Below are positions 34,560 through 49,509 of a DNA stretch of 64,000 nucleotides, in pieces. A program made the position numbers and the translations under genes. Under the pieces are notes generated by a model, which saw nothing but the letters and a program-made list of their open reading frames with translations, was not told the DNA's origin and did no database searches. The first letter of the stretch is position 1. Every line of letters starts with the position of its first letter. The stretch is from assembly GCA_029959085.1 (NCBI GenBank), contig JARWIR010000021.1:23709620-23773619 (forward strand). Direction: 5' to 3'. This stretch comes from Nemophila menziesii (Eukaryota > Streptophyta > Magnoliopsida > Boraginales > Hydrophyllaceae).

Positions 34560-37500
34560 GTGGTGTATATTATCTCTTATATAAAACACGAAAAACAACT
34601 GTATAAAAACTTATATGGTAGTGTATATATTAAATAAAATGTTTTAAAACAACTAAATTGAGCCAAAACTCAAGCCCCATGCCACTATCAAGATCTGCTT
34701 CATGGATAATGCAGAATAAAAAAAACAAAAAATATATCTTCATCAGTTTTTCAAATGGATTCTAGGTAAAGTTTTTAACATTTTTATAGATTATTTGTTT
34801 TTAGTTGTAATCTAATTTTCTATGAACCAAAAAGTGTAAATAAGATTGAGAAATTAATCGAACTCTTTATTATGTTAAGGATCCGATTATATAATCTAAA
34901 TATTGTAGATTTCTTGTTTGTTGATTTGTTTATGTTAAAATCTCTACAAATTTGTTACTTATTGTTGTTTTTATGACAATTTTATAATTTATCTATTAAA
35001 TTAAAGTCTTTGTTGATGATTTTTCTATGAAAAATGGTACTCATCACAATAAAATATAGTATAATTTTATTAATTTTAAGTATTTTGTTCACAAATTTAA
35101 GATTCGATGGTCATAACATTTCAACAAAGGAACACTGATAATTATTTTGGTTAGTCTTTCCTTTTTCAATAGTTACATAATATAAGTATATGAATTGTAT
35201 GATATTATTCTTTCTATAATTTCAACAAAAAATATATAAGTCATTGCAATATGAATGTGAAAAAATATGCATTGCATTCTTTATTAGTTTTTAATTTTGT
35301 TTCTTAAAGTGTTAAACATCAACTTTATATTTTTTAAGATTTATACTTTAAACTATTTCTAAAAATTACTTTCATATTTTAAAAATTTCATATATAAATG
35401 ACCCTTTTAAGTCAAGAAGATAAGCTTCACTTGTCTCTAACGGAGTAGCTAATATTCCCTTGACAACAAATATACTATTTTTGGGGGGATAGATTAGCAA
35501 TGTTAATATGTAAGGAAAAATAAAGGAGTTTCATCTATATTTGAATATACGGGTGTGTATTTATACTTATGTGTGTATGAATTAACTTGTGTATAAGATA
35601 CAATTATTTATGTAACCTTTAGAGTTGTAACCTTAAATTACTATTCCCAAATTGAATAATATGAGGACAGTTGAGTAACTGATAAAAAAATTGTGTTGTG
35701 GGCTTACTACACAATATATTGGGATTAATCATTCTGTGTGATAGTATATAAGGGGCCATGTAGATATTCTCTTAAGCCTTATTATGATCTTACAAGCCTC
35801 TTTTGTAAATTACACCATTGGTCGTTAAATTATGCTCATATTTCTTAAAGTAGCATATATATAAACTCTTGTTATTCCAAATATATCAAATATACCCTTG
35901 TGGAGGGGTACATTTGCTCGTTATATTGTGACACATGTACATTTATGATTTAACAATATACGTGGGTGTTTTGGTCTTTGCATAACTCATGGATGATTTG
36001 TAAAATTAACTCGACCACTTAATATATTGCATCACACTATTTGTATGTGTGTAACATGTGCTCATTGACTACTTTACACTACATATGGTATATTTGTATC
36101 CTATTCTCAGTGCCTCACTCGTTAAACTCATACTTTCTGAGCATTTATAGGTACTTCCCCTTATACTTAATCTGATTTTAAATATATTTTAATTTCAAAT
36201 ATTTGTGCACTATACTTTATATTTTAATACATTGTGCATAATTTAAAAATAGTTGCACTATAGATCGGATAATTATGTCCTTGTAAGTTGTAGTTTTATG
36301 TATTTTTTGATTAACTAACATTTTCATTATACAAACTAACGATCGTTTAGTGTTATTGATCGAAAAAAGACATGATACATCTAGAGCATTGTTTTCTGTA
36401 TAAATTGTTTTTGTTCACGATTAAACTGGCTTTCCAAATTATATAACAGTGTTGACATGGCGAATCTGGATACCCTTTGTGAGAGGTTTGGTTCCATAAT
36501 AGGGCCAGAGTATAATCAGACCCAAAATAAAGCTAGAAAAACTTCAGCTTCATATAGATGTGTAATGAGTATGATGCAATATAGTATAATACTTGAGCAC
36601 CTCTTTCATTCAACTCAACAAGGCCCACCAAACCAGTCATAATCAATTCTAAAGACTTTCCAAGCTTTAAGAGATTTTATGAACAAGATAAAGACCATGA
36701 TATTGCTCATTTTATCTTTCAATTGCTAGGAAATGAAGGATTTAGTCTTGATTTGGAGACTATTCAAGAAGTTATAATTTTACTACTTTTATAGTCTCAT
36801 TTAACTTGATTTTTATGTGTGTAATCTAATTTTGTTGAATATTTGCAGATCAATGTGGAACTGATTCAAAAATATTAAGTAGAAAGTATTTTATTGTCAT
36901 TCTTTTTTTAATTTAATGAGTTAAAGATTTGTTTAAGTAACACTTTCTTCTTATTTTTTCTTTTCTTGCAGAGCATGGAAACATTAATGGATATATATCG
37001 GAACTATTTTATACCATTCAATAAAGTAAATTCCTAACTATTTATTTAGCTTCACCAAACAAAATAAATCAAAAAACAATTTTAAAACTCATCCCTAACC
37101 TTTGAGAAAACCTATAGAGAAGAAGAATCAGAAAACAAATCAAAGAATCGGGAATTCTGAGAGATGTGATATTAATAATTAATCTATTGTTATTATTATT
37201 ATTAATTATTATTAAGTTCTATGTTATACTTTTTTTTAGTAGTACCTCAAGAGGAAAAATAATAGCAAAGGAAGTAATGGAAGCACTTTTCGTGTAAAAA
37301 ACTTTCCCAAAAATGCCAGAAAGAAATGCATTCATTGTGGGTCCCACCCTCTCCTTACATAGTTGAGGGTCACCCAGAAGATCCTTTTATATATTTCATT
37401 TCATATGAATATTTAATTTGTATATACATATAGTGTTGTTGAGAGTCAACTACATAGGTGTGAAAACGCATCAAATAACTTTTGTTTCTGAATGTTAACT

Positions 37501-37814
37501 GTTGATAATATGGTAATTTGTTTTCTTTCTTCTTATACATTTACTTATATTTTTATTTGTTGGAATGGTAGCTACCATAATGAACTAGTCGTCTTGTAGT
37601 ACTAGTATTGGTAATTGACTATGCAGCTTAAACTCTAATCTTTCCATGGTGTCCTATATGATAAACAACCACCAAACATGTCATTTCCCTATATGCTCAA
37701 CCCATTTATATAGTTTCTTGTTTTTAAAATATTTATATGTCTTATTGATAACATAGCTTGTAGCATAATTTTATGAGTTAATTTCATTGAAGGTACATAT
37801 CTTCCTAGGTAATA
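34560..37814 (+). pseudogene. Sub-repeat A, Unit 2 (most complete A copy)
   Basis: Exon-1 relic at ATG 34702 (MDNAE then a stop), exon 2 near 35102, exon 3 from 36457 (MANLDTLCERFGSIIGPEYNQ), then small blocks near 36847 and 36970 with acceptor ttgcag. It keeps the last exon block (about 37245-37390) that Unit 1 has lost; one frame reads NGSTFRVKNFPKNARKKCIHCG-type sequence, though the Cys/His part is followed by a small deletion relative to sub-repeat C (cccaccctctcc). Confidence 0.6.
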
Positions 37815-37933
37815 TTACTACACGTTCCTATATATTTTGAGCTAATTGCATTACATGTTTCTATATTCTTATTTAATTTCATACATGTTTTTATATTCAA
37901 AGTAAATTTTACTACATAGGCATATATTTAGTA

Positions 37934-40456
37934 TAATTTATTCACAAATATATGATCGATGGTCATAACATTTCATAAAAGGAACACTTATAATTATTTT
38001 GGCAAGTGTTTCCTTTTTAATAATTATATAATATAAGTATATGAAATATATGATTTATATGATATAATCCTTTCTATAATCCCCACATAAAATATACAAG
38101 TCATAGCATTATGAATGTGAAATAATATGCATTTTGTTCTTTATTAGTTTTTAATTTTGTTTCTTCAAGTGTTAAACATAAACTTTATATTTTTTGTGAT
38201 TTATACTTTAAACTAATTCTTAAAATTAATGCTAGATTTTGAATTTTTCATTCATAAATGACCCTATTAAGTTAATAAGATAAGTTGCACTTGTCTCTAG
38301 TAGCAAATATTCTTTTGTTAGCAAGCATACTATTGTGGAGGTTAGATTCGCAATGTGAGGACATTTGAGTAATTAATAAATTTGTGTCAGTATATAAGGG
38401 CCTATGTAGATATTCTCCTAAGCCTTATTATCTGCTCTCATAAGACTCTTTTGATAATCACACCATTGGTCGTTGAATTATGCAACTGTTTCTTAAAGTA
38501 GCATATATATAAACTCTTGTTATTTCAAAAATATTAAAATATACCATTGTGGAGGGGTACTTTTTTTCATTATATTGTAAAACATGTACATTTATGACTT
38601 AATAATATACGTGTGTGTTTTGGGGTTTCCATAAATCATGGATTATTTGTTCAATTGACTTTATTTATTGCACCATACTATTTGTATTTCTGTAACACAT
38701 GTACATTTAATACTTTACAATAAAAAGGGTATATTTGTCTATTTTACAACACTCCGATACATATACCCTAGCTTCTTTTTTAATCTCATCTTATTCTCAG
38801 CGCCTCACACATTAGAGTCATAATTTATAAGCATTTAAAGGTATTTTTACTTATACTTAATATTCTTTTAAATATATTTTAATTTCAAAGATTTGTGCAC
38901 TATACTTTCTATTTTTAATATATTGTGCATAATTTAAAAATCTTTGCACTATAGATCGGATAATCCGTGTAACTTGTAATTTTTTTTTGTATTTTTTGCA
39001 TAATTAACATTTTCTATATACAAATAACGATCATTTAGTGTTACCGACCGAAATGAGAAATGTTACATCTTCTATATCGTATAGTATTTCTTCTGGATTA
39101 ATTTCTTTTGTTCAGGATTAAAATGTCTTTTGGAGGATATACAATGGTGACATGGCGAATTTGGATACCCTTTGTAAGCGGTTTGGTTCTGTAATAGGGC
39201 TGCACAAGCCCACAATAAAGCTAGAAAAACTTCAACATCATCTGGTAGTGTAATGAGTATGAATAGAACAGAGTATAATACTCGAGCACCTCCTATATTC
39301 AACTCAGGTGGGCCACCAAACCATTCATAATCAATTCTACATATATTCCAATCTTCAAAAAAGAGTTCATGAACAAGATAAATACCATTATCTTGCTCAT
39401 TTTATCTTTCAATGGATAGAAAATGAAGGATTTAATCTCGATTTGGAGACTATTCAACAAGTTATAGGAAATTTTACTATTTTTAGTCTCGTTTAGCTTG
39501 ATTTTGTGTGTATGATATTATCTTGTTGAATATTTGCGGACAATGTGGAACTGATTCAAAAAGGTAAAGTAAAAAGTATTTTATTTCTATTCGTTTTTCT
39601 TAATTTAATGAGTTAAAGATTTGTTTAAGTAACATTTTAATGTTGTTTTTCCTTTTTTGCAGAGCATGGAAACATTAATGGATATATCTTGAGCGGTTTT
39701 CTACCTTCCAAGAACGTAAATTCTTAATCGTTATTTAGCATCAAAAAATAAAATAAATCAAAAACCTAGTTCAAAACTCATATTTTTCTTTTGAAACAAC
39801 CTATAGAGAAGAAAAATTTAAAAATAGATTGAAGAATCCAAAATTTTGAGAGGTGTGATATTATTAATTAATCTATTATTATTAGTTATTAATTTTTCTT
39901 TTATAATTTTTTCAGTAGCAGCTCAAGAGAAAAATTAACAACAAAGGAAGTAATGGAAGCAGTTTTCGTATAAGAAACGTTTCCATTAGAGCTAGTAAGA
40001 ATAGCATTCCCCAAAATATCTTTTTATATATGTATATTTTATATGAATATTTAATATGTATATACTTTAGTGTTGTTAAGGGTCAACTACATATGTGTTA
40101 AAACGCTTAAAATAATTTTTTGTTTTGTTTTGAATATTAACTGTTAATAATATGATAATTTGTTTTCTTTCTTCTCATGCTTTTACATATATTTTTCTTT
40201 TGTTGAAATGGTAGCCACCATAATGAACTGGTTGTCTTGTAGTACTAGTACTAACGATAGCCTATGCAGCTTAAACTCTAATCTTCCCATGGTGTCCTAG
40301 ATTATAAACACCCACTAAATATGTTATTTTACTATATGTTCAGCCCATTTAAATAGTTTCTTGTTTTTAAAATATTTATATGTTTGTTGATGACATGGCT
40401 TGTAGCATAATTTATTTGAGTTAATTTCACTGAAGGTCCATATCTTTTTAGGTAAT
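37934..40456 (+). pseudogene. Sub-repeat B, Unit 2
   Basis: Same structure as Unit 1 B, with exon 1 missing. Exon 3 is near 39152 and the frame 39308-39496 encodes VHEQDKYHYLAHFIFQWIEN. A 10-bp insertion near 38055 (tatatgattt phrase) is private to this copy. Confidence 0.6.
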
Positions 40457-40938
40457 TTTACTACACGTCCCTATATATTTTGAGCTAATTGCATTACATG
40501 TCTCTATAATCTTAATTAATTGCATACATGTCCTTATATTCAAATTCAATAGCCCTACATTGCATATATTCAGAGTAAATTGCATAGGTCCAATCTTTTT
40601 GAGTTAATTGAAGTATGTAGTATATGTCTTTATATTGTTAGGTAGTTTTAGTAAACGTACCAATAATTTGAGTTATTTTTACTATAGGCCACTAAATTTT
40701 TTAGTTGACCACATTATATGAGACTAATTTTAAAAAATAGAAAATATAAACAAATAACAATCAATATACACTAAACCTCCAAAATGAAAAAAAATATAAA
40801 AAGGGCCAAATGAATATTCAAAAAACTTACGGACATATGAGATTTTTTTGGTATATATTATTATTCTTTTAGGGGTCAAAATATATTTTCTAGAAACCAA
40901 AGGAATCATATGCCACCGTGGTAATCTAATAAACTCAT

Positions 40939-43558
40939 CATATATGGCGATGTATATATTAAATAAAAAGATTTAACACCAACTAAATTAAGCCAAAACA
41001 TAAGCCCTAGGCCACAATCAAGATCTCCTTCATGGATGATGCAGAAGAAAAAAACAAATTAAATAAATCTTCTTCAGTTTTTAAAATGGATTTTAGGTAA
41101 ATTTTTTAATAGTTTTTTTAAATTTTTTTAGTTGTGATCTATTTTTCTATGAACCAAAAAATATAAATACTATTGAGAAATTAATCGAAAGTTTTTATTA
41201 TATTAAATATCTAATTATATAATTTAAATATTATAGATTTATAGTATGTTGATTTGTTTATGTTAAAAAATCTCAATATTTGTTACTTTTTGTAGTTCTT
41301 ATGACAATATTCTATTTATCTACTAAATTGAAATCTTGGTTGATAATTTTTTTTATGAGAATTGGTACTCATCACAATAAAATGTAGTATGATTTTATTA
41401 ATTTTTAGTATTTTATTCACATATATAAGATCGATGGTCATAACATTTCAACAAAGGAACACTGATAATTATCTTAGTAAGTCTTTCCTTATATAATATA
41501 AGTATGTGAAATATATGATATTATTTTTTCTATACTTCTCACAAAAAATATTTAAGTCATTGTAATATGAATGTGAAAAAATATGCATTTCCTTCTTTAT
41601 TTGTTTTTAATTTTGTTTATTCAAGTGTTAAACATTAATTTTATATTTTTTTAAGATTTATACTTTAAACTAATTCTTAGAATTACTTTTAGATTTTGAA
41701 AATTTCATATATAAATGACCCTTTTAAGTCAAGAAGATAAGATGGACTTGTCTTTAAAGGAGTAACAAATATTACCTTGTTCGCAAATATATAATTGCTA
41801 AGGTGTAGATTTGCAATATGATGAAATTTGAGTAATTGATAAATTTTTGTTGTGTGCTTGATAAATAATATATTGGGCTTACTATTATGTGTGACAGCAT
41901 ATAAGGGGTCCACGTAGATATTCTCCTAAGCCTTATTATCTTCTCTCACAAGCATCTTTTTGAAATTACACCATTGGTCGTTGAATCATGCACCTGTTTC
42001 TTAAAGTATCATATATATAAACTCATGTTATTCCAAAAAAATCAAATAAACCTTGTGGAGGAATACATTTGCTTGTTATGTTGTAAAACATGTACATTTA
42101 TGACTTAAAAATATATGTGGGAGTTTTGGCCTTTCCATAACTTATGTATTTGTTGTGAAATTAACTCGACCCCTATATGTATTACACCACACTACTTGTA
42201 TTTGTGTAGCTCGTGTACATTAAATACTTTACAACACAAATGGTATATTTGTCCTTTTTCATTACACTCCGATACATATAACCTGAATTCTTTATTCATC
42301 TCATCATATTCTAGCGCCTCACTCATTAGTCTAATACTTTATCAGCATTAAAGGTACTTTTAGTTATACTTAATCAGTTTTATATGTATTTTAGTTTCAA
42401 AGATTTGTGCACTATAATTTCTATTTTTAATACATTGTGCATAATTTAAAAATTGTTGCACTATACATTGGATATTTATATTTATGTAAATTGTAGATTT
42501 TATGTATTTTTTGTTTAATTAAAATTTTCTATGTACAACTTACTTGTTAAAATAAGACATGTTACATCTTCAATATCTTGTAGGATTTTTTCTAGATGAC
42601 ATAGCAAATCTAGATACCTTTTAAGAGAGGTTTGGTTCGCACGGGCCCATAATAAAGCTAGAAAAGTGTAATGAGTACGATTAGAACATAGTATAATACT
42701 CGAGCACCTTCTTCATTCAACTCAAGTGATGTGATATTATTGATTAATCCATTATTATTATTAATATATCCATTTTTAGCATCGAAGAATAAAATAAATC
42801 AAAAAATAATTTTAAAACTCAACTTTTACTTATGAAACAACATATAGAGAAGAAAAATTTGAAAACAGATCGAAGAATCGAGAAATCTGAGAGGTGTGAT
42901 ATTATTAATTAATCCATCATTATTAATTATTAATTATTAATTTCTATTTTATACTTTTTTCAGTAGCACCTCAACAGGAAAATTAACAACAAAGGATGTA
43001 ATGGAAGCACTTTTCATGTAAAAACCTTTCCCAAAAGAGCTCGAAAGAAGTGCATACATTGTGGGTTCCACAGACTCTCCTTACATAGTTGTGGGTCACC
43101 CAAAAAATACTTTTATGTATGTATATTTTATATGTATATTTAATATGTATATTTAATATGTATATACATTTAGTGTTGTTGAGAGTCAACTACATAGGTG
43201 TGAAAACGCTTCAAATAATTTTTTGTTTTGTTTTGAATGATAACTGTTTATAATATGGTAATTTGTTTTATTCTTCTCATGCTTTTACATATATATTTCT
43301 TTGTGTAAATGGTAGCAACCACAATGAAATGGTCGTCTTGTAGTACTAGTATTGGTAATAACCTATGCAACTTAAACTCTAATCTTCCCATGGTGTCCTA
43401 GATGATAAACACGCACCAAATATGTTATTTTCCTATATGTTCAACACATTTATATAATTTCTTGTTTTTGAAATATTTGTATATAATCTTGATAACATAG
43501 CTTTTAGCATAATTTATTTGACTTAATTTCATTGAAGATCCATATCTTTCCAGGTAAT
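40939..43558 (+). pseudogene. Sub-repeat C, Unit 2
   Basis: Exon 1 open at about 41033 (MDDAEEKNKLN), exon 2 near 41431, truncated exon 3 near 42597, and the KRARKKCIHCG block at about 43033-43110. A short tatatttaatatg duplication near 43140-43160, shared with Unit 3 (about 61465-61490), is absent from Unit 1. This informs the copy genealogy. Confidence 0.6.
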
Positions 43559-43988
43559 TGCATACATATCTCTATATTCTTATTAAATTAAGTACATGTC
43601 CTTATATACAAAATCAATTGCTAGAATATAGTCATAGTAAATTGCATAGGTCCAATTCTTTTGTGTTAATTGAAGTACACAATATAAGTCTCTATATTTT
43701 GAGGTAGTTTTAGTACACATCCATATAATTTGAGTTATTTTCATTATAGGCCTTAAATTTTATACATAAGTACAATATATGACACTAATTTTTAAGAGTA
43801 GAAATTATACATAAATTTCAATTAATATACAATAAACCTCCAAAACAAAAAATTCGTAAAGAGGGGCAAATGAAGATTCAGAAAACTTAGGGACATATGA
43901 GATTTTTTTGGTATAAATATACTTTCTTTTTGGGTCAGATTTTTTTTTTGAAACCCAATGAATATATAAAAATCTATACTTGTGGTGT

Positions 43989-46397
43989 ATATACTATCTC
44001 TTTTATAAACACCACAAACAATTGTATACAAACCTATATGGTGGTGTATAAATTATATAAAAAAGTTTTAACACAAACTGAATTAAGCCTAAACTCAAGC
44101 CCCCGACGACAATTAAGATCACCTTCATGGATGATGCAGAAGAAGAAAAAAATATATGTTCTTCAGTTTTTCAAATGGATTCTAGGTAAATTTTTTAACA
44201 GTTTTATAAACTATTTGTTTTTAGTTGCGATCTAATTTTCTATGAACCAAAAAGTGTAAATACGATTGAGAAAAAATCTCTTAATTATATTAAATATCCA
44301 ATTATATAATTTAAATATTATATATTTGTACTTTGTTGATTTGTTTATGTTAAAATCTCTCCAAAGTTGTTACTTTTTGTTGTTATTATGATAATTTTCT
44401 ATTTATCTACTAAATTTAAGTCTTCGTTGATAACTTTTCTATAAGAATTTCACTCATCACAATAAAATATAGTATAATTTTATTAATTTTTAGTACTTTA
44501 CGATGATCCTAACATTTCAACAAAGGAACATTGATAATTATCTTGGTAAGTCTTTCCTTTTTTAATAACTTTATATAATATAAGTATATGAAATATATGA
44601 TATGATCCTTTCTATAATTCCCACAAAATATATATAAGTCAATGCAATATGAATTTGAAATAATAGGCATTTCGTTCTTTATTAGTTTTTAATTTTACTT
44701 TTTAAATTCTTAAACATCAACTTTATATTTTTTAAGTTTTATACTTTAAACTAATTCTAAAAATTACTTTTAGATTTTGAAATTTTCATATATACATGAC
44801 CCTATTAAGTCATGAAGATACGTTGCACTTGTCTCTAAAGGAGTATCAAATATACCCTTGTTAGAAAATATACTATTGTTAAGGGGTAGATTCGCAATGT
44901 GAGGACATTTGAGTAATTGATAAATTTGTGTTGTGGGCTTAATTAATAATATATTGTGCTTACTATTCTGTGACAATATATAAGGGGCCACATAGATATC
45001 CTCTTAAGCCTTATTATCTTCTTTGACAAGCTTTTTTGGAAATTACACCATTGGTCGTTTAATTATGCACCTATTTCTTTAAGTAGCATATATACACTAT
45101 CGTTATTCCAAAAATATCAAAGATACCCTGTGGAGGGGTACATTTTCTCGTTATATTGTAACACATGTACATTTATGACATAAGAATATACGTTGGTGTT
45201 TTGGTCTTTGCATAACTCATGGATTAGTTGTGTAATTAACTCGACCCCTTTATGTATTGCACCACACTATTTGTATTTGTGTAACACATGTACATTAAAT
45301 ACTTTACAATACGCATAGTATATTTGTCCTTTTCCGTGACACTCCGATACATATAACCTTGCTTCTTTATTCATCTCATCATATTATAAGCGCCTCACTC
45401 ATTAGACTCATACTTTATGAGTAGTATATGTACTTTCACTTATACTTAATCAGCTTCGAAATATATTTTAATTTCAAAGATTTGTGTAATATACTCTCTA
45501 TTTTTAATACATTATGCGTAATTTAAAAATCATTGCATAATAGATTGGATAATTAAGTCCGTGTAACTTGTAGATTTTATGTAGTTTTTCCTTAATTAAC
45601 CTTTTCTTTATACAAACTAACGACCATATAGTCTTATTAATCTAAATAAGACATGTTACATCTTCTATATCTTATAGAATTTTTTATGGAATAATTTTTT
45701 TCCAGGATTAAAATGGTTGTCCGAGGATATAACAATGATGACATGGAGAATCTAGATACCCTTTGTGAGAGGTTTGGTTGTATAATAAGGCCTCGCAGGC
45801 CCACAATAAAGCTAGGAAAACTTCAGCTTTATCTGGAAGTGTAATGAGTATAATTGGAACAGAGTATTATACTCGAGCACCTCCTTCATTCAACTCAAAC
45901 TCAAGTGGGCCAAGCAAACCAGTCATAATAAATTCTAAAGACATTACAAGCTTTAAAAGAGTTTATTAGCAAGATAAAGACCATGTTCTTTCTTATTTTA
46001 TCTTTCAGTGGCTAGAATATTAAGGATTTAATCTCGATTGGAGACTATTCAACAAGTTATAGGTAATTATACTGTTTTTAGTCTCCTTTAGCTTGATTTT
46101 TTTGTGTATAATCAAATTTTGTTGAATATTTGTAAACAATGTGATATTGAATTGAAAAGAGTAATTTAGAAAGTATTTTATGTTCATTCCTTTTTTTAAT
46201 TTAATGAGTTAAATATTTTTTTAAGTAACATTTTTTGTTGTTTTTCCTTTTTTGCAAAGCATGAAAACATTAATAGATGTATCTCAGAGCATTTTTTAAC
46301 CATCCAAGAACTAAATTGTTAACCATTTATTAAGCACCAAAAAATAAAATAAATCAAAAAATCATTTTGAAACTCATCTCTTACTTATGAAACAACC
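43989..46397 (+). pseudogene. Sub-repeat D, Unit 2 (3' end cut by Helitron relic)
   Basis: Copy of Unit 1 D at +20605/20606: exon 1 at about 44127 (MDDAEEEKNICSSVFQMDSR), exon 2 near 44502, exon 3 near 45743. It ends at the same gaaacaacct phrase against helicase sequence, so the D/Helitron junction predates amplification. Confidence 0.6.
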
Positions 46398-46677
46398 TTA
46401 AGCGATTGTTTTGTAACATTACACCTGGATTTTTCATATATATTCAACGAGATTGAAAATGTCGAATATGTTGTTCGCCCTCCTTTAAACAACAACGATG
46501 CGATCCCAGGTGAATCCATTGCGATTAAAATATACCCGAGGCTACGACATTTAGTTCCAATCGTATTGTACAAAAATGTCTTCCCTGTTCTAGCACCTCC
46601 ACTTAGAAAAAAGTTTAGTCCTATATTTTCAAGAACGTAGTCAATTACTTTATTATAGGCGCGACTTTAGGCATTGA
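46398..46677 (-). pseudogene. Helitron helicase fragment, Unit 2
   Basis: Only the end of the Unit 1 fragment survives: Walker A GGARTGKT at 46577-46600, followed by [20 protein letters not shown] and NVTKQS. Sequence upstream on the minus strand, from about 46678, is replaced by the start of Unit 3. Non-functional. Confidence 0.9.
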
Positions 46678-47199
46678 TAAGGGACTAAACTATCAAAATC
46701 TGTAAAGATAAAAAGACTGAATGGGTAATTTACTCTATAAACAACTAAGATAAGGTATCATACATTTCTCAAACTATGAACAGTCCATATGTTAGGTTAC
46801 AACCCCAACATTAAAACTGCGAAAAGGCCTACAATAAGTAGTTCTGGAGTGAAGCCGGGATTATGAACATTAATGGCCATTGTAGGATTTGTATACATAA
46901 TAATAAATATACTTACATCAGACCATCTCCAACACTTGGCCCAAATGGATATTTACTGCAACAGTCCCTATATTAAGCAAAAAGTTCACTTTAAACCTCT
47001 ACATTAAGCAAAAATTGCACTCTCTCCAACTGAAAATAAGAGTATACGTCCTCTTGCACCAACATCCTTTCCTTGTACATAACCCGTTCCAATTGCCAAA
47101 ACTGTTTCATTTTCGCTTATAGTAATGTTCTTTGATTTTTTTTGTGAGGGAAAAAAATTTAGAGAAAAGAAATTATAAAAGATAAAAAGTCAAACTTAC

Positions 47200-48191
47200 A
47201 ATTCATGTAACTACTAGAACGGTGAGTGCATTTTTTGAAGGTTGAATAGGAATTGAAGCCACGGTTGGGCCTCCAGATTTCTCAAGTTCCATTTTACGGA
47301 CCTCAAATTCTTCGACAGGGTATGTACCTTCTAACTTCATATTATAATGCTCAATTTGATGCCCGTCTTCTTTATCAACCAGAGATGACAACACTTGTTT
47401 CAATGGCTTTGGAACCTGCATAATATGAAACAAAAGCTGTATTTCAGATTCCTTCATCTTTATCTTTTAACTGTTTTATGAAATAAGATTGTTTCAGGAA
47501 AAATTTACTAACCAATCTGAAACGATGATGGAGTACAAATTCTTGTCTGCAAAATAAGTCACTTGATGAGGAGTCCCCTTCAACGGTATCTACACCCATT
47601 TAAGAATTATAATACACAGATTTAAAATTATATTGAGACAACTTTAACTTCAAGAAGAAGAATTAAAGATAAAAAAGAACACCTTTTGTACTAGCCAATG
47701 GTTGTCATATGATAAATGTGTCAAAAGTTGGCAAATTTTCAATGAACCATGTCATAAAAAAGGAATTATAGAAGTAATTTACAAAATCCATTAAAAAGTG
47801 GATGAATGATTATTATATCAGTAACACGACATATATAAAACCATGATTGCAGCTCACATTATGAATAACAATGAAGGCAACTATAATTCTGTCACATATC
47901 TATAATTAAAAGTTAATTGAAAACAAAATTAGCAAAATGAAAACACAGAAGTTGTAGTATGAAGAAACTAACCTGTGGATGCAATATGAGGTTCTTCCTA
48001 TATAATATGAACCAAAATGACCTTGAACCACCAATAGATAAACCCTTGGAGCCACCAATATTTTTGAAAATAGTTATACATTTTGTCAAACTTCCAGATA
48101 AAGACTCCTCCCTTGCATACGGATCTAATGGCATCCCCTCCCCATATATGTTAATTTCAGCTCATCACTTAAAAGGCTTCTGATAATACTG
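47200..48191 (-). pseudogene. CPSF160 exon relics, Unit 3 copy
   Basis: Five exon relics at +38826 from Unit 1: 48191-47973, 47899-47826, 47748-47683, 47589-47517 and 47415-47200. It shares PLDPYAREES with Unit 2. Ser in SRSFWF replaces Pro of the other copies. The stop after NALTVLVVT is the same. The third exon has tgtgtcaaaag, one base different from Unit 1. No sign that any copy is kept as coding sequence. Confidence 0.86.
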
Positions 48192-48893
48192 CTGTAATTA
48201 TAATTAAAGTAGATAATTCTGAAAGGTTAAAATTAATTCAATTTTGTAGAGTTTATTCCTTTTATACCTTTGGAGAATCCAATTAATTTATATAGAAAAT
48301 TATTTTGTACTTAAGATATAATTTTAATAAAACTACAAAAAAATCAAAGAAAAAATAACTAACCCCCCACAAATTATAACTAAAAAGGAATTTATATACT
48401 AACTAAACTATCATACAACATGATACGTATATTTTACCTTCATTTGACAGATGGTGTAATGCCAAGAGCTTGTTCCTTTTATCTTATGGGTTTAACTTGT
48501 TTCCTTTTCGTTCGAAGGGTTTAGACCATCTCCAGCAGTTGAATACCAAAGTGAGGATTAAAAAGTATATATAATTCAGAAAAATAATAACACAAATGCA
48601 TTCTGACCTTGTTTTTTTAAGACTCCCATCTCCCATTGTTTCACAACTTCAAATTTGATAAAGATCACAATAATAGGCGATGGATTTAACAAAAAGAGCG
48701 ACAAAATTAGCCAAATTAATTCAGCCAAAAAGGGTGTAGCAGCACCCAAGCGACATTTTATTGAAGCCCTATCCAGCATTTAAGTTACTGCAAAACAATT
48801 AAAAAATGCAGTATAAGACCAAATTAATGAGCTATGTTAGTAAAATAACTCAATTTATTTTTTGATTTTCAATTAAAAATTAATTTTTCTTAC

Positions 48894-49265
48894 CTTAATT
48901 TGGGTTCTTCGCCAAGTCGGGTTGATTGATGGTAGAGAATGGTCCTTGAGTGGAGGCGGTTTTCGTGTGTGTTGGTTGAAGGTGATTGTTGATGGCGTAG
49001 CCAAGCTGGTTTGATGATGGTGGAGAATTAGCCCCGAGAGTTGTGGCATCAGCTTGGTGGGAAGGTAAGTGTTTCCAAGCTGGGTTGATGATGATGGTGG
49101 AGAATGGTCCCCAAGTGGCGTAGGTTTCTTTGATTGTTGATGGCGTAGCAAAGCTGGGTTGCGGTGAGCAGCTTGGTGGGAGAGAGAGAGAGCGATTGTG
49201 CAGGTGGAAATGTGAGACTTGAGTGTGAAAAGTGATTTCTTTTTGTTTTTTGTTCAAATGTGAGC
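48894..49265 (-). other. Upstream exon-like block, Unit 3 copy
   Basis: Copy of 10068-10440 with the same donor. Small changes (an extra GA in the gagaga run and gtagcaaagc for gtagccaagc) merge two frames into one of 142 codons (48895-49323). That is a by-product of indels rather than a better-preserved gene. Confidence 0.4.
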
Positions 49266-49509
49266 CACTTAGTAGGAGAGAATTATCAACTAAAGATAGA
49301 AAAATATAGAAATTCGTTATCATGTATCACAAATAAATAGTATAAAAAAATTATAAAAAAGTCCACATATAATCTAACGGTTGATAACTATAGAAGGAAA
49401 TCAAAACATTTGTGACTATTGATCTAATTTACACAGTCTTGGCCATTAATCAAATTAGATATAATAGCTAGAAAAAAAAATAATCTAAAGACAAAAAAAT
49501 ATGGAGGGA

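Larger units (their letters stand above)
27604..46677. repeat. Macro-repeat Unit 2
   Basis: Direct copy of Unit 1 starting at the equivalent of 7252 and ending inside the Helitron helicase, at the equivalent of about 26072. It lacks the rest of the Helitron, the minisatellite, the GC island, the AT tract and the foldback. Against Unit 1 it keeps the 231 bp deleted in sub-repeat A, has a 10-bp insertion near 38055, and carries scattered substitutions and homopolymer changes. It is the most complete copy of the sub-repeat block in the window. Confidence 0.93.
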
